NCBI RefSeq assembly: GCF_004795015.1
Contig: NZ_SSBI01000033.1
Coordinates: 1 to 64,000, forward strand
Origin: Streptomyces sp. A1277
GTDB lineage: Bacteria > Actinomycetota > Actinomycetes > Streptomycetales > Streptomycetaceae
Direction of reading: 5' to 3'
DNA: 64,000 bases
Shown: piece after piece, positions 1 through 6,961 of the stretch
Position numbering within the stretch: position 1 is the stretch's first letter
Layout: each line of letters begins with the position of its first letter
The notes under the pieces: generated by a model
What the model was told of the DNA's origin: nothing
The model's database searches: none
Seen by the model: the letters and a program-made list of their open reading frames with translations, nothing else
Position numbers and translations under genes: made by a program

Positions 1-2
1 CG

Positions 3-212
3 GACCAGACCCTGGCCCAGATCGAGCTGTTCACCAAGCCCGAGGCGTACCCGACCGACGTCTACGTGCTCCCCAAGCACCTGGACGAGAAGGTCGCCCG
101 CCTCCACCTCGACGCACTCGGCGTCAAACTGACGACACTGCGCCCGGAGCAGGCCGCGTACATCGGGGTCGAGGTCGAGGGCCCGTACAAGCCGGACCAC
201 TACCGCTACTGA
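3..212 (+). CDS. ahcY: S-adenosylhomocysteine hydrolase, C-terminal end only (cut by window edge)
   Basis: Only the last 69 codons are present. The reading frame is open from the window edge and ends in the family's hallmark C-terminus, GPYKPDHYRY, whose Lys and Tyr residues contact NAD of the neighbouring subunit. Upstream in the fragment, the segment around YVLPKHLDEKVARLHLDALG is also typical of this highly conserved family. The enzyme splits S-adenosylhomocysteine into adenosine and homocysteine in the cytoplasm and so relieves product inhibition of methyltransferases. Its stop codon overlaps the 3' end of the convergent mqnB by 7 bases. Whether it is the housekeeping copy or a cluster-dedicated copy cannot be judged from this fragment. 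Confidence 0.93.
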   Translation, partial: DQTLAQIELFTKPEAYPTDVYVLPKHLDEKVARLHLDALGVKLTTLRPEQAAYIGVEVEGPYKPDHYRY

Positions 213-1003
213 CCCGGCACCCGATCGGACCGTCCGGCCGGCAGATCCTCGAACACGGAGGTGAGCCGGCCGGAGGCGTCTGCGAGGGCGGCCAGCGCGT
301 CGCCGATGCGCCACTGGGACCGGTCGCGCGGGCCCACCGCGTTGGAGACGGCGCGCAGTTCCACGACCGGGCAGCCGGCCGCCGCCGCGGCCTCGGCGAC
401 CCCGAACCCCTCCATCGCCTCGGCCAGCGCACCCGGGTGACGGGCCCGCAGCGCGGCGGCCCGCGCGGCGGTGCCGGTCGCGGTGGAGACGGTGAGGACC
501 GCGCCCGTACGCGCCCGCGTCGCTTCGGCGACGCGGGCCACGAGCGCGGCGTCCGGCCGGTACGCGATGGTGCCGAAGCCCAGTTCGGTGACCGGCACGA
601 AGTCGTCGGCCGTCTCTGCGCCCAGGTCGGCCGCGACGAGCTCGCTCGCCACGACGAGGGAGCCGAGCGGTGCCTCGGGCTGGAAGCCGCCGCCGATGCC
701 CGCGCTGACCACCAGGCCGTAGCCGGCGCCCCGGTGGGCCGCGACGGTCAGCGCCACGGCGGTCGCGGCGGCGGCAGCGGCGGGCCCCACGCCGGCGGCC
801 AGCACGTCCACCCCGACGCCGCCCGTGGTCACCCGGTGCAGGGTGCGGGCGGCGAGCGGGGCCGGTACGGACGCGGCGGCGGCGTCCTGGAAGACATCCG
901 CCACCGCGTCCTGTTCCGCGGCGACCGCGGTGACGACGAGGACCCGGAAGCCGGTGCCCTCGTCGTGGCGGCGGCCGGCCCTGCCCGGCGGGGAGGCGGT
1001 CAC
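206..1003 (-). CDS. mqnB: Futalosine hydrolase MqnB
   Basis: 265-residue nucleoside-phosphorylase-fold protein. MqnB removes hypoxanthine from futalosine to give dehypoxanthine futalosine, the substrate of MqnC, in the alternative menaquinone pathway. Visible family features are the N-terminal strand RVLVVTAVAAEQDAV, the glycine-rich VSAGIGGGF loop in the middle, and the purine/ribose-binding segment AEAMEGFGVAEAA near residue 195, where the MEG motif is typical of MTA/SAH-nucleosidase relatives. The GTG start at 1003 gives about 18 extra N-terminal residues compared with what I expect for the family, and no better downstream start is visible. It is last in a leftward run with two small genes, each separated by 3 bases. 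It overlaps the convergent ahcY stop. Confidence 0.9.
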   Translation of the reverse strand: MTASPPGRAGRRHDEGTGFRVLVVTAVAAEQDAVADVFQDAAAASVPAPLAARTLHRVTTGGVGVDVLAAGVGPAAAAAATAVALTVAAHRGAGYGLVVSAGIGGGFQPEAPLGSLVVASELVAADLGAETADDFVPVTELGFGTIAYRPDAALVARVAEATRARTGAVLTVSTATGTAARAAALRARHPGALAEAMEGFGVAEAAAAAGCPVVELRAVSNAVGPRDRSQWRIGDALAALADASGRLTSVFEDLPAGRSDRVPGQ

Positions 1004-1006
1004 GGC

Positions 1007-1492
1007 TCAGTGCGGGCCGTGGCTGACGACGCCGGCGATGGCGATCTTGCGGTAGGTGTCACCGCGGCGGCGCGACAGCAGCGCGAACGACCCGGCGAGC
1101 GCGAGCAGTTCGAGATCGTCCCAGTGGCCGGTGACCTCTATCTGCACGGACTTGCCGTCGGACCTGGTCAGCGAGAAGTCGATCAGGTCGGAGCCCCGGA
1201 CGAGCGTCGCCTGGTAGTGGCCGCGGCGCGGCCGGGACGTACGCCACTCGACCGGCGCACCGCTCCCCGGCACGAACGCCCCCTGGCCGTCCAGGCACAG
1301 GATCGCCGGATCGGCGGCCGTCACACGGGTGCGCCCCCGGCCGGTGGCCGCGATCGGCAGAGCACGGCCACCCGCGGTGACCGTGCCCTTGCGCATGCCA
1401 CGCTCGAACGTCAGCGTCGCGGAGGAGCCCTTCAGACCGTCGAGGACGAAGGCGCCGCCCTTCTTGTGGAGGCTGAGTGCGGTCTTCGCCAT
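1007..1492 (-). CDS. Conserved hypothetical protein, function unknown
   Basis: 161 residues, starting with ATG just 3 bases after the stop of the upstream membrane-protein gene and ending 3 bases before mqnB, so it is very likely co-transcribed. I do not recognise the family with certainty. The composition suggests a mostly beta protein: alternating strands with a basic, glycine-rich N-terminus (MAKTALSLHKKGG) and a C-terminal hydrophobic helix (WDDLELLALAGSFALLSRRR). That arrangement recalls beta-barrel folds with a buried C-terminal helix, such as the Tubby/scramblase-like fold, but this is only a fold-level impression. There is no signal peptide and no cysteine pair. A structure prediction would be the decisive check. 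Confidence 0.7.
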   Translation of the reverse strand: MAKTALSLHKKGGAFVLDGLKGSSATLTFERGMRKGTVTAGGRALPIAATGRGRTRVTAADPAILCLDGQGAFVPGSGAPVEWRTSRPRRGHYQATLVRGSDLIDFSLTRSDGKSVQIEVTGHWDDLELLALAGSFALLSRRRGDTYRKIAIAGVVSHGPH

Positions 1493-1495
1493 GCG

Positions 1496-1912
1496 TCAGT
1501 CCTTTCGTGCGGTACGCGCGAACCCGGGGATGAGCACCAGGGCCACGACGACGTGCATGCACAGCAGCGCGACCTTGGACCCGCCGCCCTCGCCGCTGCC
1601 GGCCGGGCCGAGCAGGGAGAGCAGGAAGACGACCGAGGAGATCACCGTCCACAGGGTGCGGGCCTTCGGCGATTTGCGGTCGAGCAGCGTCACCACACCC
1701 AGGGCGGCGAAGCCCACCAGAAGCGTCACGACGATGACCATCGGCAGCCCGATCTCCTGGACGTCGTCGCCCGAGGCCGCCCTGAGGCCGTCGTCGAGGG
1801 TGGCGTGCGCTATGAGCCAGACGATGACGGTCGCCACGGTGGCGACCAGGGGGTAGACGATCCGTCCGCGGGCTTGCTGCCGGGTGGGGGAGGCGGTCGC
1901 TGTATTCGACAT
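1496..1912 (-). CDS. DUF6069-family small integral membrane protein
   Basis: 138 residues with four predicted transmembrane segments, at about residues 20-40, 57-78, 85-105 and 113-132. The third, ISSVVFLLSLLGP, is followed by a short Gly/Ser loop and then HVVVALVLIPGFART. The LLSLLGP...LIPGF pattern is what I associate with DUF6069 proteins of Streptomyces, whose function is unknown. The short cytoplasmic N-terminus is polar. It is first in a leftward run with the 161-residue hypothetical and mqnB, separated by 3-base gaps, and divergent from mqnE. There is no obvious mechanistic link to menaquinone synthesis beyond the location, although menaquinone does act in the membrane. Confidence 0.75.
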   Translation of the reverse strand: MSNTATASPTRQQARGRIVYPLVATVATVIVWLIAHATLDDGLRAASGDDVQEIGLPMVIVVTLLVGFAALGVVTLLDRKSPKARTLWTVISSVVFLLSLLGPAGSGEGGGSKVALLCMHVVVALVLIPGFARTARKD

Positions 1913-2138
1913 GCGTCTTCATCCTTACGCCGATGCGCGTGTCTCGGTCCGGAGGCGGACCTTCGCGAGAGTTCACGGTACGGGCAACCGGTCGCGGCGC
2001 AGGAGGAGCTGGATCGTATCTGTAGGGATTCTCTTAGCGGTGGTTCCTGGAGCATGGAGCTGCGCTGCCCGGGGCTGTTGTGTTCGCGGGGCCAGCAGAC
2101 CGTTCTCATGCCGGATTTCACGCTGAGGAGACGCACGG
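1913..2138. other. Divergent intergenic region between the mqnB-side operon and mqnE
   Basis: These 226 bases separate two divergent operons and must hold both promoters. I see no convincing -35/-10 pair or perfect palindrome. The ribosome site GAGGAG at 2125-2130 lies 8 bases before the GTG start of mqnE and supports that start. The local base composition is less GC-rich than the flanking genes around 2010-2060, as expected of a promoter zone. Confidence 0.5.
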
Positions 2139-3305
2139 GTGGACGCAGGATTCAAACGCGAAATCGAACAGAAGGTCGCTGCCGGCGAACGCCTCAGCCG
2201 GGAGGACGGTATCGCGCTGTACGAGTGCGACGACCTGGCCTGGCTCGGCGGGCTGGCGCACCAGGTGCGCACACGGAAGAACGGCAACGTCGTTCACTTC
2301 AACATCAACCGCCACCTCAACATGACCAACGTGTGCACGGCCTCGTGCGCGTACTGCTCGTTCCAGCGCAAGCCGGGCGAGATGGACGCGTACACCATGC
2401 GCATCGAGGAGGCCGTGAAGCTGGCCAAGGCGATGGAGAACGAACAGCTCACCGAGCTGCACCTGGTCAACGGTCTCCACCCGACGCTGCCCTGGCGCTA
2501 CTACCCGCGCTCGATCCGGGCGCTGAAGGAAGCGCTGCCGCCGACGGTCGCCGTCAAGGCGTTCACCGCCACCGAGATCCACCACTTCGAGAGCATCTCC
2601 GGGCTCCCGGCCGGCGAGATCCTGGACGAGCTGATCGACGCCGGCATGGAGTCGCTGACCGGTGGCGGCGCGGAGATCTTCGACTGGGAGATCCGGCAGC
2701 AGATCGTGGACCACCGGACCCACTGGGAGGACTGGTCGCGCATCCACCGCCTCGCCCACGAGAAGGGGATCAAGACCCCCTGCACGATGCTCTACGGGCA
2801 CATCGAGGAGCCGAGGCACCGCGTCGACCACGTGCTGCGCCTGCGCGAACTGCAGGACGAGACCGGCGGGTTCCAGGTCTTCATCCCGCTGCGCTACCAG
2901 CACGACTTCCACGACTCCATGGACGGCAAGGAACGCAACCGCCTGATGGGCAAGACGAAGATGGCGACGCCGACGGAGTCCCTGAAGACCTTCGCGGTCT
3001 CGCGGCTCCTCTTCGACAACGTGCCGCACGTCAAGGTCTTCTGGGTGATGCACGGCCTCCAGACCGCACAGCTCGCGCTCAACCACGGTGCCGACGACAT
3101 CGACGGCTCCGTCGTCGAGTACAAGATCACGCACGACGCGGACAACTACGGCACCCCGGACAAGATGTCCCGCGAGAGCCTGCTCGACCTGATCCGCGAC
3201 GCCGGGTTCCAGCCCGTGGAGCGCAACACGCTCTACCAGACCGTCCGCGAGTACGAGGGCCCGGATCCGGAGATCCGGGAGGCCCCCCAGCCCATGCGGG
3301 TCTGA
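2139..3305 (+). CDS. mqnE: Aminofutalosine synthase MqnE (radical SAM)
   Basis: 388 residues. MqnE joins the 5'-deoxyadenosyl radical from SAM to 3-[(1-carboxyvinyl)oxy]benzoate, the MqnA product, giving aminofutalosine and releasing bicarbonate. The radical-SAM cluster motif CTASCAYC (CxxxCxxC) is at about residues 67-74, preceded by NINRHLNMTNV. The family segments GGGAEIFDWEIRQQI and FIPLRYQHDFH follow, and the length is normal. A good ribosome site (GAGGAG) precedes the GTG start by 8 bases. It is first in the rightward run mqnE, ferredoxin, mqnA, mqnC, rmlB. I call it MqnE rather than MqnC because of the HFNINRH N-terminal motif and the PLRYQHDF motif. The nearby MqnC has YIIERNINYTN and YQPENNK instead. 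Confidence 0.94.
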   Translation: MDAGFKREIEQKVAAGERLSREDGIALYECDDLAWLGGLAHQVRTRKNGNVVHFNINRHLNMTNVCTASCAYCSFQRKPGEMDAYTMRIEEAVKLAKAMENEQLTELHLVNGLHPTLPWRYYPRSIRALKEALPPTVAVKAFTATEIHHFESISGLPAGEILDELIDAGMESLTGGGAEIFDWEIRQQIVDHRTHWEDWSRIHRLAHEKGIKTPCTMLYGHIEEPRHRVDHVLRLRELQDETGGFQVFIPLRYQHDFHDSMDGKERNRLMGKTKMATPTESLKTFAVSRLLFDNVPHVKVFWVMHGLQTAQLALNHGADDIDGSVVEYKITHDADNYGTPDKMSRESLLDLIRDAGFQPVERNTLYQTVREYEGPDPEIREAPQPMRV

Positions 3306-3346
3306 CCCATGACCATCATCACGACAAGTATCGGCAGGTGTGCGCG

Positions 3347-3655
3347 ATGACCGTACGGGACGAGGACCTCAGGGGCGATGCCCTGGAGGTCTGGATCGAC
3401 CAGGACCTGTGCACGGGTGACGGGATCTGCTGCCAGTACGCGCCCGACGTCTTCGAGCTGGACATCGACGGGCTCGCCTACGTCAGGAACGCGGACGGCG
3501 ATCTGCTGCAGGACACGGGTGCCACGGTCCTCGTGCCCACCATCGCCCTGCGCGACGTCACCGACTCGGTGAAGGAATGCCCGGGGGAGTGCATCCACGT
3601 GCGCCGGGTCAGCGACGGCGTCGAGGTCCTCGGACCGGACTCGGCGGACGGCTGA
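3347..3655 (+). CDS. Small ferredoxin, probable electron donor to the MqnE/MqnC radical SAM enzymes
   Basis: 102 residues, longer than the roughly 65 typical of actinobacterial 3Fe-4S ferredoxins because of a short N-terminal extension and an insert. The iron-sulfur ligands are visible as CTGDGIC at about residues 22-28, with an extra adjacent Cys, and CPGEC near residue 80, the classic Cys-rich N-terminal patch plus C-terminal CP motif. The ATG at 3347 is favoured because the frame becomes ferredoxin-like from there. Its TGA shares one base with the ATG of mqnA. Such proteins usually serve P450s, but here the gene sits between two radical-SAM genes that need one-electron reduction of a 4Fe-4S cluster. 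A role with MqnE/MqnC is therefore inferred from position. It could also serve the P450 at 11.9-13.1 kb. Confidence 0.88.
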   Translation: MTVRDEDLRGDALEVWIDQDLCTGDGICCQYAPDVFELDIDGLAYVRNADGDLLQDTGATVLVPTIALRDVTDSVKECPGECIHVRRVSDGVEVLGPDSADG

Positions 3656-4560
3656 TGACGGCGGTCACCGGCTACGAGCCGGCCCTGCGCGCCCCGTCGG
3701 CCGAGCTCGGCCGGCCACGCGTCGGCCACATCGACTTCCTCAACTGCCTGCCCCTGTTCTGGGGACTGGCCCGCACCGGAAGCCTGCTCGACCTCGACCT
3801 GCGCCGGGACTCGCCGGAACGCCTGAGCGACGCCCTGGTCGCCGGAGAGCTGGACATCAGCCCGATCAGCGTCATGGAGTACCTGCGCCATGCCGACGAT
3901 CTGGTCGTGCTCCCCGACATCGCGGTCGGCGCGGACGGCCCCGTGATGTCCTGCCTGCTGCTCAGCAAGGTGCCGCTGGAGGAACTGGACGGGGTCCCGC
4001 TCGCCCGCACCACCTCCAGCCGCACCACCGTGCGCCTGGCCGAGCTGCTGCTCACCGAGTCGATCGGCGTCAAGCCGGAGTACTTCAGCTGCCCGCCGGA
4101 CCTGCCCACCATGATGGCCGGGGCCCCGGCGGCCGTGGTCATCGGTGACGCCGCGCTGCGCGCCTCGCTCCAGCAGGCCGACACGTTCGGGTTCCAGGTG
4201 TACGACCTGGCCGAGATGTGGCGGGAGTGGACCGGGCTGCCGTTCGTCTTCGCGGTGTTCGCGGCCCGGCGCGAGTTCGTCGCCGAGAACCCCGAGCTGG
4301 TCCGCGAGGTGCACGCCGGATTCCTGAAGTCGCGCGAGCTCTTCCTCGACGAGATCGACGTGGTCTGCCACAAGGCGGCCCGCTGGGCGAAGTTCGACGT
4401 CGAGACGCTCAAGCGCTACTACCTGTCCGCGCTCGACTTCGACCTGGGGGAACGGCAGCTCGCCGGGCTGCGCGAGTTCGCCCGCCGGGTCGGCGGAGCC
4501 GACGCCGGCTTCGCGCCCGACCTGGACATCCGCTTGCTGGACACCGGGCGCACCTCGTAG
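3655..4560 (+). CDS. mqnA: Chorismate dehydratase MqnA
   Basis: 301 residues, periplasmic-binding-protein type II fold used as an enzyme. MqnA dehydrates chorismate to 3-[(1-carboxyvinyl)oxy]benzoate, the entry step of the futalosine pathway. Family signatures are RVGHIDFLNCLPLFWGL near residue 22, DISPISVMEYLRH near residue 64, and the central ARTTSSRTTVRLAELLL hinge region. The ATG at 3655 overlaps the ferredoxin stop by one base. A longer reading is possible upstream but would run through the ferredoxin gene, so I chose 3655. It is slightly longer than its relatives because of an N-terminal tail of about 20 residues. No signal peptide is present, consistent with cytoplasmic action. Confidence 0.93.
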   Translation: MTAVTGYEPALRAPSAELGRPRVGHIDFLNCLPLFWGLARTGSLLDLDLRRDSPERLSDALVAGELDISPISVMEYLRHADDLVVLPDIAVGADGPVMSCLLLSKVPLEELDGVPLARTTSSRTTVRLAELLLTESIGVKPEYFSCPPDLPTMMAGAPAAVVIGDAALRASLQQADTFGFQVYDLAEMWREWTGLPFVFAVFAARREFVAENPELVREVHAGFLKSRELFLDEIDVVCHKAARWAKFDVETLKRYYLSALDFDLGERQLAGLREFARRVGGADAGFAPDLDIRLLDTGRTS

Positions 4561-4600
4561 GAGCGCCGCGCCGATCCATCCGAAACAGAAAGGTGGCCCG

Positions 4601-5806
4601 ATGGCCATCCCGACCAGTCATCTCACCGCTGCTCTGGACCGTGCCGCCACCGGAGGCCGCCTCACGCCCGAAGAGGCACTGGAGCTCTACCGCCACGCAC
4701 CGCTGCACGCACTCGGCCAGGCGGCCGACGCGGTGCGCCGCCGTCGTTACGCCGGCCGGGAGAACCTGGCGACGTACATCATCGAGCGGAACATCAACTA
4801 CACCAACGTGTGCGTCACGGCGTGCAAGTTCTGTGCGTTCTACGCCGCGCCGAAGGACACCGCCAAGGGCTGGTCCCGGGACCTGGACGACATCCTGCGC
4901 CGGTGCGCGGAGACGGTCGAGCTGGGCGGCACGCAGATCATGTTCCAGGGCGGGCACCACCCGGACTACGGCGTCGAGTACTACGAGAGCATGTTCTCCG
5001 CCATCAAGGAGCGCTTCCCCGAGCTGGTGATCCACTCGCTGGGCGCCTCCGAGGTGGCGCACATGGCGAAGGTCTCCGGGGTGCCCGTCGAGGAGGCCAT
5101 CGCCCGGATCCGCGACGCCGGTCTCGACTCGTTCGCCGGCGCCGGCGCCGAACTGCTGCCGGCCCGCGCCCGCACCGCCATCGCCCCGCTGAAGGAGTCC
5201 GGCGAGCGCTGGCTGGAGATCATGGAGACCGCGCACGGGCTCGGTCTCGAGTCGACCACCACGATGCTGATGGGCACCGGCGAGACCAACGCCGAGCGCA
5301 TCGAGCACCTGCGCATGATCCGCGATGTCCAGGACCGCACCGGCGGCTTCCGCGCCTTCATCCCGTACACGTACCAGCCGGAGAACAACAAGCTGCGCGG
5401 CCGCACCCAGGCCACGTCGCTGGAGTACCTGCGGGTGATCGCCGTCGCGCGGCTCTTCCTCGACAACGTGGCGCACATCCAGGGCTCGTGGCTCACCACG
5501 GGCAAGGAAATGGGCCAGATGACCCTGCACTACGGGGCCGACGACCTCGGTTCGGTGATGCTGGAGGAGAACGTCGTCTCCTCCGCCGGTGCCAAGCACC
5601 GCTCCAACCTGCCCGAGCTGCTGGAACTGATCCGCGGCGCCGACCGCGTACCGGCGCAGCGCAGCACCACGTACGAGATCCTGCGGGTGCACGACGACCC
5701 GGCGAACGACCCGGCCGACGAGCGGGTCGTCTCGCACATCTCCTCGATCGTCGATTCAGGCGACGGCGTCCGCCGCCGCTCCCTGAAGGTTCTGCCGGTC
5801 GGCTGA
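4601..5806 (+). CDS. mqnC: Cyclic dehypoxanthine futalosine synthase MqnC (radical SAM)
   Basis: 401 residues. MqnC uses a 5'-deoxyadenosyl radical to cyclise dehypoxanthine futalosine, the MqnB product, into the spiro cyclic form that MqnD later cleaves to 1,4-dihydroxy-6-naphthoate. The cluster motif CVTACKFC (CxxxCxxC) is at about residues 71-78 in the context IIERNINYTNV. Further family motifs are MFQGGHHPDYGVEYY, SLGASEV, AGAGAELL and YTYQPENNKL. The ribosome site AAAGGTGG is 7-14 bases before the ATG. It starts 40 bases after mqnA, and its stop lies inside the ribosome site of rmlB, only 14 bases before the rmlB start. MqnD and the aminofutalosine deaminase are not in the window. Confidence 0.94.
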   Translation: MAIPTSHLTAALDRAATGGRLTPEEALELYRHAPLHALGQAADAVRRRRYAGRENLATYIIERNINYTNVCVTACKFCAFYAAPKDTAKGWSRDLDDILRRCAETVELGGTQIMFQGGHHPDYGVEYYESMFSAIKERFPELVIHSLGASEVAHMAKVSGVPVEEAIARIRDAGLDSFAGAGAELLPARARTAIAPLKESGERWLEIMETAHGLGLESTTTMLMGTGETNAERIEHLRMIRDVQDRTGGFRAFIPYTYQPENNKLRGRTQATSLEYLRVIAVARLFLDNVAHIQGSWLTTGKEMGQMTLHYGADDLGSVMLEENVVSSAGAKHRSNLPELLELIRGADRVPAQRSTTYEILRVHDDPANDPADERVVSHISSIVDSGDGVRRRSLKVLPVG

Positions 5807-5820
5807 GGAGACGGGACGAC

Positions 5821-6783
5821 GTGAAGGTATTTGTCACAGGCGGAGCCGGCTTCATCGGCTCCCAGTACGTGCGGGCGATGCTCGCGGGCGAGTACGCCGG
5901 GTACGAGGACGCCGAGGTCACCGTCTTCGACCTGCTCACCTACGCGGGCAACACGGCGAACCTGCCGATCGGCCACGAGCGGCTGACCTTCGTCCGGGGC
6001 GACATCCGCGACGCGGCCGCCCTGGAGGAGGCGCTGCCCGGGCACGACGTGGTGGTGCACTTCGCGGCCGAGTCGCACGTGGACCGGTCGGTCGCCGGCG
6101 CGGTCCCGTTCGCCTCGACGAACGTGGTCGGCACCCAGCAGCTCCTGGACAGCTGCGCCCGGCACGACGTGGCGACGGTGCTGTGCGTGTCCACCGACGA
6201 GGTGTACGGCTCCATCGAACACGGCTCGTGGGACGAGCACGAGCCGCTTCAGCCCAACTCGCCCTACGCGGCGTCCAAGGCGGGCAGCGACCTGGTCGCG
6301 CTGGCGTGCCGGCGTACGCACGGACTGGACATCCGGCTCACCCGGTGCTCCAACAACTACGGCCCGTACCAGAACGCCGAGAAGCTCATCCCGCTGTTCA
6401 TCACCAATCTGCTGCGCGGCAAGCCGGTGCCGTTGTACGGCGACGGACGCAACGTACGGGAGTGGCTGCACGTGGCCGACCACTGCGCGGCGCTCCAGTT
6501 GGTGCTGACCGACGGAGAACCGGGCGAGGTCTACAACATCGGCAGCGGGGTCGAGGTCACCAACGTCTCGATCGCCCGGCGCCTGGTCGAGCTGTGCGGC
6601 GCCGACCCGTCGATGATCCACCAGGTCGCCGACCGCAAGGGCCACGACCTGCGGTACTCGCTCGACTTCAGCAAGATCACGAAGCTGGGCTTCACACCGT
6701 CGATCGAGTTCACGGCGGGCCTGGAGAGCACGGTGCAGTGGTACGCCGACCACCCGGACTGGTGGCCGGCCGAGACCGCCTGA
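5821..6783 (+). CDS. rmlB: dTDP-glucose 4,6-dehydratase
   Basis: 320-residue extended short-chain dehydrogenase/reductase. It converts dTDP-glucose to dTDP-4-keto-6-deoxyglucose with a tightly bound NAD, the common branch point of 6-deoxysugar pathways. The NAD motif GGAGFIG is at residues 7-13. The catalytic STDEVYG lies near residue 123, with Asp/Glu as the dehydratase acid-base pair, and the YAASK of YxxxK near residue 148. The NNYGPYQ and IPLFITN signatures follow. The GTG start has GAGGAG 10 bases upstream, overlapping the mqnC stop, so it should be co-transcribed with the menaquinone genes. It partners with rmlA at 15.6 kb on the other strand. A perfect hairpin follows the stop. Confidence 0.95.
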   Translation: MKVFVTGGAGFIGSQYVRAMLAGEYAGYEDAEVTVFDLLTYAGNTANLPIGHERLTFVRGDIRDAAALEEALPGHDVVVHFAAESHVDRSVAGAVPFASTNVVGTQQLLDSCARHDVATVLCVSTDEVYGSIEHGSWDEHEPLQPNSPYAASKAGSDLVALACRRTHGLDIRLTRCSNNYGPYQNAEKLIPLFITNLLRGKPVPLYGDGRNVREWLHVADHCAALQLVLTDGEPGEVYNIGSGVEVTNVSIARRLVELCGADPSMIHQVADRKGHDLRYSLDFSKITKLGFTPSIEFTAGLESTVQWYADHPDWWPAETA

Positions 6784-6802
6784 CCGGGCGGTACGAGGGC
6801 TG

Positions 6803-6838
6803 CGGCGGCCGCCGGATCGAGTGATCCGGCGGCCGCCG
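6803..6838 (+). terminator. Strong hairpin terminator after rmlB
   Basis: A perfect 16-bp inverted repeat (arms 6803-6818 and 6823-6838, loop GAGT) begins 19 bases after the rmlB stop. It lacks a T-run, as is normal for Streptomyces terminators. It marks the end of the mqnE-rmlB operon and, being symmetric, could also act on leftward transcripts. Confidence 0.85.
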
Positions 6839-6904
6839 TGTGCGTGCGTGCCGGAGCCCGATGAGGACGAGCAGAACGGGAAATCTCGACAGTATCCGGT
6901 CGGT

Positions 6905-6937
6905 ACTTCCATTCAAGATACTTTCATGAATGGAAGT
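6905..6937. promoter_or_regulatory. AT-rich inverted repeat with three TACTTYCAT-like half-sites, possible operator
   Basis: ACTTCCATTCA (6905-6915) is mirrored perfectly by TGAATGGAAGT (6927-6937) around an 11-base spacer. The spacer contributes a third related half-site, GATACTTTCATG. It lies between convergent genes, rmlB and the helix-turn-helix gene, where a promoter operator is not expected. It may be a relic of a lost promoter or part of a bidirectional terminator zone. The local AT richness contrasts sharply with the surroundings. Confidence 0.4.
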
Positions 6938-6961
6938 GTCAATTCTTCGCGGAAAGCGACG

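Noticed and set aside
437..3346. A rightward open frame running from mqnB into the ferredoxin, suggesting a giant fusion
   Set aside because: Only the last 102 codons look like a protein. The rest is antisense to mqnB and its neighbours or out of frame with mqnE.
3309..3350. A 13-codon frame whose stop overlaps the ferredoxin ATG
   Set aside because: Short ATGA-overlapping frames recur by chance in this DNA. It has no ribosome site and no recognisable sequence.
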